A DNA stretch of 31,784 nucleotides from Haloarcula nitratireducens (GTDB lineage: Archaea; Halobacteriota; Halobacteria; Halobacteriales; Haloarculaceae). The notes beneath the pieces were generated by a model that saw only the letters and a list, made by a program, of their open reading frames with translations, had not been told where the DNA came from and ran no database searches. The stretch covers positions 1 to 31,784 of the forward strand of contig NZ_RKLT01000032.1 of the NCBI RefSeq assembly GCF_019599505.1, read 5' to 3'. Within the stretch, counting starts at the first letter, position 1. Each line of letters starts with the position of its first letter. The translations under genes and the position numbers were made by a program. Of the stretch, positions 7,576-16,107 are shown in pieces.

Positions 7576-9000
7576 ATGGTTGATCCCGTTCTTGCAAGCC
7601 GTCTCCAGTTCGCGCTCACCACCATCGTTCACATCATCTTTCCAGTGATGAGTATGGGCCTCGCGCCATTTCTCATCTATTTCACATGGAAAGAGATTCG
7701 TACCGGACAGCCAGTGTACGAACAGCTTCGTCGGTTCTGGACACGAATCTTTGCAGTGAGCTTCGTCGTGGGAACCGTGACCGGTCTTGTCCTCGAATTC
7801 GAATTTGGAACGAACTTCGCCGCATTCTCGACGACCGCCGGAGAACTGTTCGGTGGTCCACTCGCCCTCGAAGGGATGATGGCGTTCATGCTGGAAGCTA
7901 CCTTCCTCGGGATCTTCGTCTTCGGCCGCAACCGTGTGTCAGACCGGCTGTACTTCGTATCGAGTATTGCTGTCGGGGTCGGCACGTGGCTCTCGGCTGT
8001 CTGGATCCTCATCGCGAACTCATGGATGCAGACGCCGCGTGGGTTCAAAATCGTCGTGGAGAACGGCCAGCGGATTGTGAAGCTTACCGACCCGCTCGCA
8101 GCCTATCTCAATCCGAGGTTCCCCTATATGTTCATCCATATGCAGAACGCTGCCGTCGAGTCGGTCGCGCTCTTCATGGCCGGCGTCGCGGCCTACTATG
8201 TGTTCCGACACCACGTCTGGGGCTATTCGGTTGAACATATCGATGTCTGGGAGAAGACGCTCAAAATCGCGCTCGTCGTTCTACTCATCACGGCCCCGCT
8301 GCAGGTGATTCAGGGAGATGAGTATGCCCGCCACGTTTCCGAAACTCAACCGCAGAAATTCGCCGCAATGGAAGCCGTCTGGGAAACCGACTCCTACGTC
8401 CCCGAGTATATCGTTGCATTCCCGACGGACGTAAACGATTTGCTGAACCCACGCACGAAAGAACTCTTTGGCTTCGGCATCCCGGGTGGAGCATCCTGGC
8501 TCGCGAGTGGCGGAAACCCACAGGCTACGATACGAGGACTCGAATCCTTCTCGACAAAAGCCCCACCTGTGGCGATCGTCTTCTGGGCGTTCCGGATTAT
8601 GGTCGCGCTCGGCTTCTGGTTTATTCTGCTGGCCGTCTGGGGGGGCTATCGATGGTGGCGCGGCGAACTTTTCGAAGACGACCTATTGCATAAGGCGTTG
8701 ATGGCGTCGTCTCTCCTGGGATTCGTCGCCGTAGAGGTTGGCTGGATCGTCACCGAAGTCGGAAGACAACCGTGGGTTATTCAGGGGGTAATGAAGACGA
8801 GTGCTGGCGTTTCTCCAGGTCTCACAGGCGCCGAAGCAACGTTCACACTCCTCGGATTCGTTACCGGGTACATCCTGTTACTGGGCCTCTACACATACGT
8901 CGTCGGTCGAATTATCCGAGCAGGACCACCATCGAAAGACGAGCTCAGGCAGAGCGATTCTGACCGCGTCCCAGATTCGGAGGTGACGTCAGGTGATTAG
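7576..9000 (+). CDS. cydA: Cytochrome bd-type quinol oxidase subunit I
   Basis: 474 residues. The ATG at 7576 is chosen over a GTG at 7567 because the SD-like GAGGTG at 7564-7569 lies 6 bases before it. It has nine predicted helices. His19 in the first helix (TTIVHIIFPVMSMG) matches the high-spin haem ligand, FIHMQNAAVE contains the second conserved His, and GWIVTEVGRQPW is the family signature on the quinol side. The Q-loop is short, as in the cyanide-insensitive (CIO) group. The enzyme oxidises quinol and reduces oxygen to water with high affinity or cyanide resistance. cydB follows with overlap. Plasmid location suggests accessory respiration for low oxygen or metal stress. Confidence 0.97.
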   Translation: MVDPVLASRLQFALTTIVHIIFPVMSMGLAPFLIYFTWKEIRTGQPVYEQLRRFWTRIFAVSFVVGTVTGLVLEFEFGTNFAAFSTTAGELFGGPLALEGMMAFMLEATFLGIFVFGRNRVSDRLYFVSSIAVGVGTWLSAVWILIANSWMQTPRGFKIVVENGQRIVKLTDPLAAYLNPRFPYMFIHMQNAAVESVALFMAGVAAYYVFRHHVWGYSVEHIDVWEKTLKIALVVLLITAPLQVIQGDEYARHVSETQPQKFAAMEAVWETDSYVPEYIVAFPTDVNDLLNPRTKELFGFGIPGGASWLASGGNPQATIRGLESFSTKAPPVAIVFWAFRIMVALGFWFILLAVWGGYRWWRGELFEDDLLHKALMASSLLGFVAVEVGWIVTEVGRQPWVIQGVMKTSAGVSPGLTGAEATFTLLGFVTGYILLLGLYTYVVGRIIRAGPPSKDELRQSDSDRVPDSEVTSGD

Positions 9001-9997
9001 CATCGGAGCGCTGGCCACAAGGCCACTATTCGGATTACCACTTGCCGAACTCTGGTTCGCGCTGCTGTTTTTCATCTTCGGGATGTTCCTCTTTCTCGAC
9101 GGCTTTGACTTCGGCGTGGGCATCCTGTTTGCAACCCGCGACAATGACCACGAGAAGGAACAGCTGTTAGCAGCTGTTGGGCCGTTCTGGGATGGGAACG
9201 AGGTCTGGCTCGTCGTCTTCGGAGGGACACTATTCGCGGCGTTTCCGTCCGTGTACGCGAACCTCTTCAGTCGGTACTATCTGTTGATGTTCGCGATTCT
9301 GGCCGCGCTCGGTCTCCGAGGGCTCGCCCCAGAAATGTACGAGGAGCGTGAAGACAGCCGCTGGCAGACACTGTGGGGTTACTCGTTTGTCATCGGGAGC
9401 ACCGTTACGCCGTTCCTCTTGGGGCTGTTCGTCATGAACTGGCTGGTCGGAACAACCGGCCTCATCACTCCAGTGGGATTCCTAGGCGGTGTCACAGTCC
9501 TTGCCCTCACGATCGTCGACGGTGCGGCGTTCCTCGGGCTGAAAACTCGCGGCGCGCTACGAGATGAAATGAGAAACTACGGTATCCAGGCTGCCGTGAG
9601 CTATCTTGGTATCACGATCATTACGCTCGGGACGATATATGCAGCTGAGCCAGGGCTGCGCTCCTCCTTCCGTTCGCCCACCGTCGTTGCACTTGTGATC
9701 CTCACGGCTACACTGACTGGAATCTACGCCGTCGCACTCCGCAGACGTCGGTACTACGCCGCGTTCGCAGCGACAGCTACACTCGTCTTCGGATTAGTGG
9801 GGCTTGTCGCAACCCTTCTGTATCCCTTCATGGATCGGACTGCAGGACTTACCGTCCGGGAGGCGATTATCTCTACGCTTCCACTCAATCTCATGTCGAT
9901 CATGGCGAGCGTGCTGCTCCCAATCGTGCTCGGCTACTTTGTCGTGCTCTATTCAGCGTTCAGTGGTCCCGTTGATACTGAGGAAACCTACGGATGA
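8993..9997 (+). CDS. cydB: Cytochrome bd-type quinol oxidase subunit II
   Basis: 334 residues starting at GTG 8993, which overlaps the end of cydA by 8 bases. A perfect GGAGGTGA at 8979-8986 inside cydA positions the ribosome and settles the unusual start. Eight or nine membrane helices are predicted. The family segments FLDGFDFGVGILF and FWDGNEVWLVVFGGTLFAAFP are intact, as is the DGAAFLGLKTRG region. CydB stabilises the haem groups and completes the oxidase with CydA in the cytoplasmic membrane. No CydC/CydD-type assembly transporter is seen in the window. Confidence 0.96.
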   Translation: MISIGALATRPLFGLPLAELWFALLFFIFGMFLFLDGFDFGVGILFATRDNDHEKEQLLAAVGPFWDGNEVWLVVFGGTLFAAFPSVYANLFSRYYLLMFAILAALGLRGLAPEMYEEREDSRWQTLWGYSFVIGSTVTPFLLGLFVMNWLVGTTGLITPVGFLGGVTVLALTIVDGAAFLGLKTRGALRDEMRNYGIQAAVSYLGITIITLGTIYAAEPGLRSSFRSPTVVALVILTATLTGIYAVALRRRRYYAAFAATATLVFGLVGLVATLLYPFMDRTAGLTVREAIISTLPLNLMSIMASVLLPIVLGYFVVLYSAFSGPVDTEETYG

Positions 9998-10090
9998 GAC
10001 GCATAATCAGGCAATTTCGTACCGTTGAGTTGTGGGGAAATAGTCCAGTGAGAAATCAACATCGATTCGTGAATATGGTGGCCTGAGACA

Positions 10091-10321
10091 ATGACATCAA
10101 CACAGTCCAGTTCGGTGCCCCGATTGCTGTCTCGTATCGTAGTGACGTGGGTCGAGCTTACGGTTGTCGGGTTTGGGGGAGGTGCAATTGGCACATCGAT
10201 TGGCGGCCCGCCAGGGTTGATTATTTATTTCGTTACGACCCTCCTCTCAGTTGGTATACTCTTCTACAACGTGAACGAACTTATCAAAGATTGTATATAT
10301 TCCTATGCGGAATTCACGTAG
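10091..10321 (+). CDS. Small two-TM membrane protein downstream of cydAB
   Basis: 76 residues in the same direction as cydAB, 93 bases after the cydB stop. Two hydrophobic segments are predicted: VELTVVGFGGGAIGTSIG with a glycine-rich helix-packing face, and GLIIYFVTTLLSVGILFYN. Bacterial bd oxidases carry one-helix subunits (CydX/CydS) encoded next to cydB. This is larger and shows no similarity I can point to, but position and size make an accessory role possible. That is inference only. The reading frame contains plausible haloarchaeal codons but is too short for certainty. Confidence 0.5.
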   Translation: MTSTQSSSVPRLLSRIVVTWVELTVVGFGGGAIGTSIGGPPGLIIYFVTTLLSVGILFYNVNELIKDCIYSYAEFT

Positions 10322-10392
10322 TTGTCTGCGTGTGTCGAATTCGATTTCATGAAGTGAGTGGATTTAACTGGATAGGCCAGTGAGCACAAAAT

Positions 10393-10467
10393 GTTCCATT
10401 GGTGTAGCTCGGCCAATCATCTCGGCATCTCACGCCGAGGACCGAGGTTCAAATCCTCGATAGAGCA
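10393..10467 (+). tRNA. tRNA-Glu (anticodon CTC), possibly degenerate
   Basis: The segment folds as a tRNA. The acceptor arms GTTCCAT and ATAGAGC pair with one G-T and one C-A mismatch. The D-arm holds GTGTAG...AATCAT as in archaeal tRNA-Glu. The anticodon stem TCGGC/GCCGA is perfect, with loop ATCTCAC giving anticodon CTC at 10429-10431. The T-arm CGAGG-TTCAAAT-CCTCG is perfect. A discriminator A at 10467 is followed by TTTT. CCA is not encoded, as usual in haloarchaea. The acceptor mismatch and the A at loop position 32 (normally a pyrimidine) suggest a diverged or inactive copy. A tRNA gene on a plasmid could be a former integration site carried along or an extra GAG decoder. Confidence 0.72.
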
Positions 10468-11032
10468 TTTTCGACCGGTTACCGAACAGGGATAAGAATC
10501 TCTCCCCACTCCGAATGCCCTGTCGTGCCTCAATCATATCTTAGCTGGGACCTGGATGCCGATATTTGTTAAATTAATTATGGTTGGATTGGTCTGATTT
10601 GTACTAATTTTAGTAATTAGAGATGAACATATTATCAACTTTGTCAATGTCTTCGGCTCCGAATGCCTCTCAGATCGGTGTGGACATCGAATGGATTCGG
10701 GACCGAGACAGCAGGGGTGGGACTCGGAGTCGGCAGACTCAGTAATGGGAGTGGTCGGTCCGTCCCGTCATGTCTTCCTCGGGACCGACACATTCGGCGG
10801 TCGCGTGGTCGGACTACCTTCCTGCTGAGTCGAGTCAATCAGGCTCCCGACGAACAAGCCGAAACTCCCGACGATGATGGGCTGTCCCGGTGAGACTGCG
10901 AGAAAGAGTGGGGGTGGAGATCGCGATTTCAAGCGTCTGCCACGATACCAGTCGACTGCCTCAGTTGGATACAACCCGAATCAAGAGATGAAATAGCAAA
11001 AATATTTGTTTAGACGTATCAAACTCTGTTTC
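10468..11032. other. Non-coding stretch between tRNA-like gene and the DtxR operon
   Basis: About 565 bases. Bases 10560-10620 are strongly AT-rich and contain nested inverted repeats (CTAATT-TTAGT-AATTAG at 10604-10620). Open frames at 10644-10974 on both strands show no protein signature and are not called. The right end holds a TATA-like AAATATTT at about 11000-11007, about 26 bases before the regulator's ATG at 11033. This fits a leaderless transcript. Confidence 0.45.
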
Positions 11033-11737
11033 ATGGTGGCCCCGAAAATAGAAGATTGCCTGAAGGCAATTTACTGTCTTCAGGACGGAGACACCCCGGC
11101 CTCATCATCTGAGATTGCGGCCGCGATAGGGGTCAAGCCACCAACCGTGACGACGATGTTGCAGCGCATGGACGACGATGACCTCGTTCATTACGAGAGT
11201 TATACAGGGGCCTGCCTCACTGATCGTGGGGAAAAGCACGCGCTCAATGTGCTTCGCAACCACCGACTGCTCGAACTGTTCCTGACTGAGGAACTCGGGT
11301 ATGAGTGGTCTGCGGTGCACGAGGAAGCAGACGTCTTAGAACACCATCTCAGCGAGACGCTGGTGGAACGAATCGAAGCGGTCCTGAAGTCTCCTACGGT
11401 GGACCCGCATGGAGAGCCGATTCCCACCGCTGACCTCGAAATTCCACGGTGTGAGACACAACAGCCGTTGGCAGAGTGTCAGGAGGGAACAATTGTTGTC
11501 CTCTCTGAAGTACGAGCGAACAGTTCAGACGTCCTTTCGTACCTCACGAAGGCTGGAATCTCCCTCGGAACGGAACTCAAAGTGGTCGAGACCGCACCGT
11601 TCGGGATGATCACATGCGAAGTGAATACGGCAGACAAACCGCTCTCGCTACCGGCCGACGTCGCTGCAGAAATCTACGTTTCACGGCCAGCTGAATCGAG
11701 TAAAAAGGATCGCAGAAAATACAACGAGGCAAAATAG
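11033..11737 (+). CDS. DtxR/MntR-family metal-dependent transcriptional regulator
   Basis: 234 residues from the ATG at 11033, chosen because a TATA-like AAATATTT lies about 26 bases upstream, leaving no leader; a TTG at 11006 would begin almost within that box. The N-terminal winged helix (KIEDCLKAIYCLQDG, then SSEIAAAIGVKPPTVTTMLQRM) is characteristic of DtxR/SirR/MntR. The dimerisation and metal domain follows (LLELFLTEELGYEWSAVHEEADVLEHHLS with the usual Glu/His ligands), and the end is a FeoA/SH3-like domain. Such proteins bind DNA when loaded with Fe2+ or Mn2+. Its stop is followed directly by the multicopper oxidase ATG, so it probably controls its own operon, including the ZIP transporter. 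Confidence 0.93.
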   Translation: MVAPKIEDCLKAIYCLQDGDTPASSSEIAAAIGVKPPTVTTMLQRMDDDDLVHYESYTGACLTDRGEKHALNVLRNHRLLELFLTEELGYEWSAVHEEADVLEHHLSETLVERIEAVLKSPTVDPHGEPIPTADLEIPRCETQQPLAECQEGTIVVLSEVRANSSDVLSYLTKAGISLGTELKVVETAPFGMITCEVNTADKPLSLPADVAAEIYVSRPAESSKKDRRKYNEAK

Positions 11738-13000
11738 ATGCCATCATTAGATTATTCACAAGCAGCAGAGCTTTCAGACAAACTGGAGCAACGACTCATC
11801 GATTCGCTCGACACAGACCTCAAGACCACCCGACGGGCAGTTCTCGGGGGGCTTGGTCTCGCAGGGAGCGCTGCTTTCACGGGTATCGGACGGGCGGACG
11901 GAAATGAGGATCACGGCTCCGGAAAAGACTCCCATGGGAACTTCGGAGCGGTCGGTGAGTACAGCGACACCGACTTCGACCCACACGAATTCCTGTACCA
12001 GTTCAACACGGGCCGAGGTGAACAAGAGAACGTCCCGCAAGACGTGTACCAGGAGGACGGTCGAACCGTTCGCGAGTTCACGTTTCAAGCGGTCGACACC
12101 ACTGTCACCATTGCCCCTGGAATCGAATTCCCAGCGTGGGCCTATAACGGGCAGGTTCCTGGCCCAACGATTCGGGCCGTCGAGGGCGATCTTATTCGAG
12201 TGAGGTTCGAGAATCTCGGACGACATGCCCACACGATTCACCCCCATCTCCGGAATCTCAACCCGGAGATGGACGGGATTCCCCAGAACGGGCCAGGTGT
12301 CCTCGATACGGGTGAGTCATTCACGTACGAGTGGATCGCCCAGCCTGCAGGCTGTCACTTCTACCACTGTCACTCACTTCCACTCAAAGAACACATTCAT
12401 CGTGGCCTGTACGGGGCGATTATCATCGACCCGGCCCCTGAGCGCGTCGCGGACAGACCCGAGGAGTACTGCGACTCCCACCGTTCGCAAATCACTGATG
12501 AACTTCGCGCAGACCTCGTCGCCGAGGCTAAAACGCGGAACCACGAGTATCCCGAGAATGACGCCATCAACGAGATGGTGATGGTGATGAACGGCTTCGA
12601 TGTCAACTTCGACGGCGGCAATGAGGTATACGCTGCCAATACCCGTGCGTTCGCCTATGGTGTCGGTGACACCGACGGTCAAGGTAACTGGGAAGCTGGC
12701 GAAACCAAGCGTCCGATTCAGATCGACAAGAATCAGCGCCAACGAGTGTACCTCGTCAACGCGATCGAGTTCGACCTCATCAACTCGTTCCACACTCACT
12801 CACAGTTCTTCGACTACTACGACCACGGAACGACGCTGACGCCGACCCACCAGACGGTGGACACGGTCATGCAGTGTCAGGCACAGCGCGGCATTATCGA
12901 ACTGGACTATTCAAACCACGACCCGGGACTCTACATGTTCCACGCTCACCAGTCGGAATTCGCAGAACTTGGCTGGATGAGTTTCTTCGAGGTGGTCTAA
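11738..13000 (+). CDS. Two-domain multicopper oxidase, Tat-exported
   Basis: 420 residues, start immediately after the regulator stop. TTRRAVLGGLGLAGSAAF is a twin-arginine signal, preceded by an unusually long 30-residue N-terminal extension. Two cupredoxin domains follow. The four His pairs of the trinuclear site are visible: HTIHPH and YHCHS in domain 1, HTHSQFF and FHAHQSEF in domain 2. Only domain 1 has the Cys (HCH) needed for a type-1 blue copper; domain 2 has HAH. The family couples oxidation of metals or phenols to oxygen reduction. In an operon with a DtxR regulator and a ZIP transporter, oxidation of Fe2+, Mn2+ or Cu+ outside the cell is a reasonable guess. A nitrite reductase (NirK) is less likely. 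Confidence 0.88.
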   Translation: MPSLDYSQAAELSDKLEQRLIDSLDTDLKTTRRAVLGGLGLAGSAAFTGIGRADGNEDHGSGKDSHGNFGAVGEYSDTDFDPHEFLYQFNTGRGEQENVPQDVYQEDGRTVREFTFQAVDTTVTIAPGIEFPAWAYNGQVPGPTIRAVEGDLIRVRFENLGRHAHTIHPHLRNLNPEMDGIPQNGPGVLDTGESFTYEWIAQPAGCHFYHCHSLPLKEHIHRGLYGAIIIDPAPERVADRPEEYCDSHRSQITDELRADLVAEAKTRNHEYPENDAINEMVMVMNGFDVNFDGGNEVYAANTRAFAYGVGDTDGQGNWEAGETKRPIQIDKNQRQRVYLVNAIEFDLINSFHTHSQFFDYYDHGTTLTPTHQTVDTVMQCQAQRGIIELDYSNHDPGLYMFHAHQSEFAELGWMSFFEVV

Positions 13001-14236
13001 ATGAGCAAACCGAACACCGATGGCGGTACGACTGTCAGTCGGACCGAGCGTCCGCTGGGACTTCCCAAGTGGGCTGCAGCACTGCTTCCGATCCTCCTGC
13101 TCGCACTCATCGCAGGTGGGTTCTTCGCAGCGACACCGTTCGCGTCGCTCGACACCGGAGGTGAGCCGCTCCCCGACGTGTCGGTAACGCACACGACGCT
13201 ACCGAACGAAGAGACGATGGTCCTTCACGTCACGAATAACGGCCCGAACGAAGTGACCATCTCACAGGTACTCGTCGCGGAAGCGTACTGGGACTACGAG
13301 GTACGAGGTGCGGGCGGCGATAATACACTCGCTCCTCGCGAGAGTGCCGAGGTCGTCATCCCGTACCACTGGAATCCCACCTGGGACCTCGAAGTAGCAC
13401 TGATACTCGAAGGGGGAGCGACGGTCCACCACACCATCGTCTCACCGAGTCAGTCGCCAGGGCTAACGGGTGGCCTGTTACTGACGATGGCCGTCATCGG
13501 TCTGTTCGTCGGTGTGATTCCTGTTGCACTCGGGATGCTGTGGTTCCCATTCCTGCAGTCGATGAGCGACCGCTGGCTTCACGCGATTCTCGCCTTCTCG
13601 GCGGGTATTCTCGCTTTTCTCGCTATCGACGCCGGGTTCGAGGCATTCGAACTCAGTGAGCAAGTGCCGGGTGCGTTCGAAGGAACCGCTCTCGTCGCAC
13701 TCGGCATCATTGGTTCACTTCTCGCCGTTCAAGCCGTCAGCGCATGGCGCCAGGGCCGTGCAGAAGCAGGTGATAAGCGCGCCCAGAGCGGCCTGTGGAT
13801 TGCCTACTTAGTCGCGCTCGGAATCGGCCTACACAACCTCGCTGAGGGGCTCGCAATCGGGAGTTCCTTCGCACTGGGCCGCGTCTCGCTCGGTGCCTTC
13901 CTCGTCATCGGGTTCATGCTACACAACGTGACTGAGGGACCTGCCGTCGTCGCACCCGTCGCACGTGGTGAGCGTCCGAGTGCTCTCCACTTCGTCGGCC
14001 TTGGATTCCTCGCCGGTGCGCCCGTCATTTTGGGGGGGTGGCTTGGCAGTCTCGCCTTCTCACCGACGCTTGGAGCCTTCTTCCTCGCTGTTGGCGTGGG
14101 AGCGATCATTCAAGTGATCTGGGAGCTTCGAGAGATGGTTAGTCGGAATGGACGTGTTGGTTCTGCGCTGAACCTCGTGACGTTCCTCGTCGGACTCATC
14201 GTGATGTACGCTACCGACCTCTTCGTCGCACTCTAA
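13001..14236 (+). CDS. ZIP-family metal transporter with N-terminal extracytoplasmic domain
   Basis: 411 residues, ATG directly following the oxidase stop and preceded by SD-like GAGGTGG. An N-terminal membrane segment (about 26-46) is followed by a ~100-residue beta-rich outside domain (VSVTHTTLPNEETMVLHVTNNGPNEVTISQVLV, a CARDB/Ig-like pattern). Eight helices of the ZIP fold come next. The metal-site helices are intact: GLHNLAEGLAIG and LHNVTEGPAVVAP. ZIP proteins bring divalent metals (Zn, Fe, Mn) into the cytoplasm. The extra outside domain next to an exported multicopper oxidase suggests the two interact, for instance handing over an oxidised or reduced metal. That link is inferred. Confidence 0.92.
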   Translation: MSKPNTDGGTTVSRTERPLGLPKWAAALLPILLLALIAGGFFAATPFASLDTGGEPLPDVSVTHTTLPNEETMVLHVTNNGPNEVTISQVLVAEAYWDYEVRGAGGDNTLAPRESAEVVIPYHWNPTWDLEVALILEGGATVHHTIVSPSQSPGLTGGLLLTMAVIGLFVGVIPVALGMLWFPFLQSMSDRWLHAILAFSAGILAFLAIDAGFEAFELSEQVPGAFEGTALVALGIIGSLLAVQAVSAWRQGRAEAGDKRAQSGLWIAYLVALGIGLHNLAEGLAIGSSFALGRVSLGAFLVIGFMLHNVTEGPAVVAPVARGERPSALHFVGLGFLAGAPVILGGWLGSLAFSPTLGAFFLAVGVGAIIQVIWELREMVSRNGRVGSALNLVTFLVGLIVMYATDLFVAL

Positions 14237-14264
14237 AACCCTCAGGTCTACCTTTACTCAAGCA

Positions 14265-14675
14265 ATGAACCGACGGCAGATGCTCAAAGTCGGCGGAAGC
14301 ACTCTCGGAGCAATGGCAATGACGGGTTGTTCATCCAGCGGCCAGTCAGGCGGACCGACACGTGTCTCGATGAACGAAGACTTCGCATTCGATCCGGAGA
14401 CGCTGACCGTCAATTCGGGAACGACAGTGAGATGGGTGAACGATAGCAGCGTCAGGCATACAGTGACGGCCTATGAGGACGAGATACCAACGGAAGCAGA
14501 GTATTTCGCGAGTGGAGGGTTTGGGTCTGAGAGAGCCGCACGAAACAATGTGAGTGGAGGCCTGCTCGCTGCTGAAGATACCTATGAACACACCTTCAAG
14601 GCTGCGGGGATGTGTCAATATGTGTGCATCCCACACGAAAGCTCTGGGATGACAGGAACGGTGACAGTTGAGTAG
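14265..14675 (+). CDS. Cupredoxin (halocyanin/plastocyanin-like) lipoprotein
   Basis: 136 residues. MNRRQMLKVGGSTLGAMAMTGC is a twin-arginine signal ending in a lipobox Cys. The domain carries type-1 copper ligands: His in VRHTVTAY, and Cys, His and Met in YVCIPHESSGMTG. It is shorter than the other copper protein at 6825-7388 and shares its CIPHxxxGM core, so the two are paralogues. It follows the ZIP gene by 28 bases and probably ends the DtxR operon, acting as electron carrier or copper donor for the multicopper oxidase on the outer membrane face. Confidence 0.9.
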   Translation: MNRRQMLKVGGSTLGAMAMTGCSSSGQSGGPTRVSMNEDFAFDPETLTVNSGTTVRWVNDSSVRHTVTAYEDEIPTEAEYFASGGFGSERAARNNVSGGLLAAEDTYEHTFKAAGMCQYVCIPHESSGMTGTVTVE

Positions 14676-14832
14676 TCCGCACTCTCTCCCTTGAGTGACG
14701 GAACGAGGTTGAATCCAAGCACACCAGTCAACAAGGACAAGGAAACCATCAGTCCCATGCTGTTCTCGATACGACCGGGCATAGCGAGCGAGGCGAAGTG
14801 AAATGACAATAAATAGTTACTCCACCCATCAC

Positions 14833-16080
14833 TTATACGTCAGAATCGACTTCGTTGAGCGCTTCCGTCGCCACGTTTCCTAGTTCCCCAGCTTCGATAT
14901 GTGAATACCGCTCTCGCACCATCTCCTCGGAGTTGTCGAGATATCGGGCTGCAACCGTGTAGCCGAACGCTCTGACGAGGACCTCTCCCATCCCCCGTCG
15001 ACCGCCGTGAGGCGCGAGATAGTCGTGTTTCGGATGGTCGATGTCGATCTCCGCCGCATTCGAGAGTCGCTGGAGAATGGATCGTGAGCCATCTGTCGTA
15101 ATTGACGGCGGTCGAACGTCCTCATCAAGCGCCAACAGGAGGTCGCGAGCGTACTCGTCACGTCGCTCCTCAATTGTATCCGAGCGTTCCCCGCGGTCAG
15201 CCAGCTCGTCCTGCACAAGCGTCGCGAGTGTCCGCTGGTCGAACGTTTGGAACACTGGCCAGCGCTCAGTGGGTGGGTCCATCAGTGTTCGATAGCTCCG
15301 CAGCGGTGAAATTACTGGGTCGGGGAGGCTTGCGGCGTCCCACTGCTGTTTCTTCCGGTAGACGTCCATACTCCCGTCCTCAAGCGAGATGTCCTCCCAA
15401 CGAACCCCACGTCGGCGTGGGTCGTTCGGATCCCGGAGTAGTTCCCCGACACGCACAGCTGTGTAGGCAAGCACGAATACGAGCGCGCGGTCACGAGCGG
15501 CTTTCAGCGCTTCGTAGTGCGCCCGCTGCTTATCGAGGGGGTCCACATTCTCGGGAAGTGTCGTGTACGTTTCAATGGCGTCGCGAGCCTGCTCATCGAC
15601 ATATCGGGTGAGCGCGTGGCGCTGTTCGGATGTCCAGGCCTGCTGGTCGCCAGGTTTGCGACCGTCATCTTCAGGAAGCGGCGCCATCGCGCTCGCCCGT
15701 TGAGCGTAGTGCGCTTCGAGGTACCCCTCATTGACGCACCAGCCACACCACGCAGAGATATAGCGGTAGTAGGTTTGTACGGCATTCTGCTTGAGACCTC
15801 GATCGCCGGCGAGATGGCGGGCGTACTCTCGGAAGATACGCTCGTCAAGCTCTTCGAAAGTAGGTTCCCCGTCAACGTCGTCGGGAACGATCCCGGTCCA
15901 GTCATCGCCACCGCGGTCGCTTGCGGCCCACTCGACGAACCGCTTGAGTTCGCGTGCTGCGTTGCGTCGATAGTTCCCGCCGTCGCCACCGCGGCCCTTC
16001 CCCTTATCCTGGAGATACCGCTCGAACGAGTCTGTGAGTGAGGTCGATTGCGTTCGTCCCGTGGGTGTATTCCGATTCAT
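14833..16080 (-). CDS. Tyrosine recombinase / phage-type integrase
   Basis: 415 residues. The N-terminal half is an all-helical SAM-like core-binding domain (DSFERYLQDKGKGRGG to VNEGYLEAHYAQ). The C-terminal half is catalytic: Arg210 in TAVRVGELLRDP, His358 and Arg361 in HGGRRGM, and the nucleophile Tyr392 in VRERYSHIE. The usual LGH segment before the tyrosine is LDN here, a variation common in haloarchaeal integrases. It cuts and rejoins DNA at a specific site for integration, excision or plasmid dimer resolution. It is next to a toxin-antitoxin pair and near no obvious att repeat, so its target is unknown. Confidence 0.93.
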   Translation of the reverse strand: MNRNTPTGRTQSTSLTDSFERYLQDKGKGRGGDGGNYRRNAARELKRFVEWAASDRGGDDWTGIVPDDVDGEPTFEELDERIFREYARHLAGDRGLKQNAVQTYYRYISAWCGWCVNEGYLEAHYAQRASAMAPLPEDDGRKPGDQQAWTSEQRHALTRYVDEQARDAIETYTTLPENVDPLDKQRAHYEALKAARDRALVFVLAYTAVRVGELLRDPNDPRRRGVRWEDISLEDGSMDVYRKKQQWDAASLPDPVISPLRSYRTLMDPPTERWPVFQTFDQRTLATLVQDELADRGERSDTIEERRDEYARDLLLALDEDVRPPSITTDGSRSILQRLSNAAEIDIDHPKHDYLAPHGGRRGMGEVLVRAFGYTVAARYLDNSEEMVRERYSHIEAGELGNVATEALNEVDSDV

Positions 16081-16107
16081 AATGCTCTCTCGAAGTGTCT
16101 AATGTAG

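Noticed and set aside
10644..10974. Open frames on both strands before the DtxR gene
   Set aside because: They overlap one another, lack signals and have shadow-like composition.
11006..11022. GTTT...AAAC as an operator for the DtxR regulator
   Set aside because: Only four bases pair on each side, which is too weak to call a site.
14615..14809. 64-residue minus-strand frame with one hydrophobic segment
   Set aside because: It overlaps the end of the cupredoxin gene, has no start signal and no family pattern. It could be a relic of a membrane protein, but this cannot be supported.
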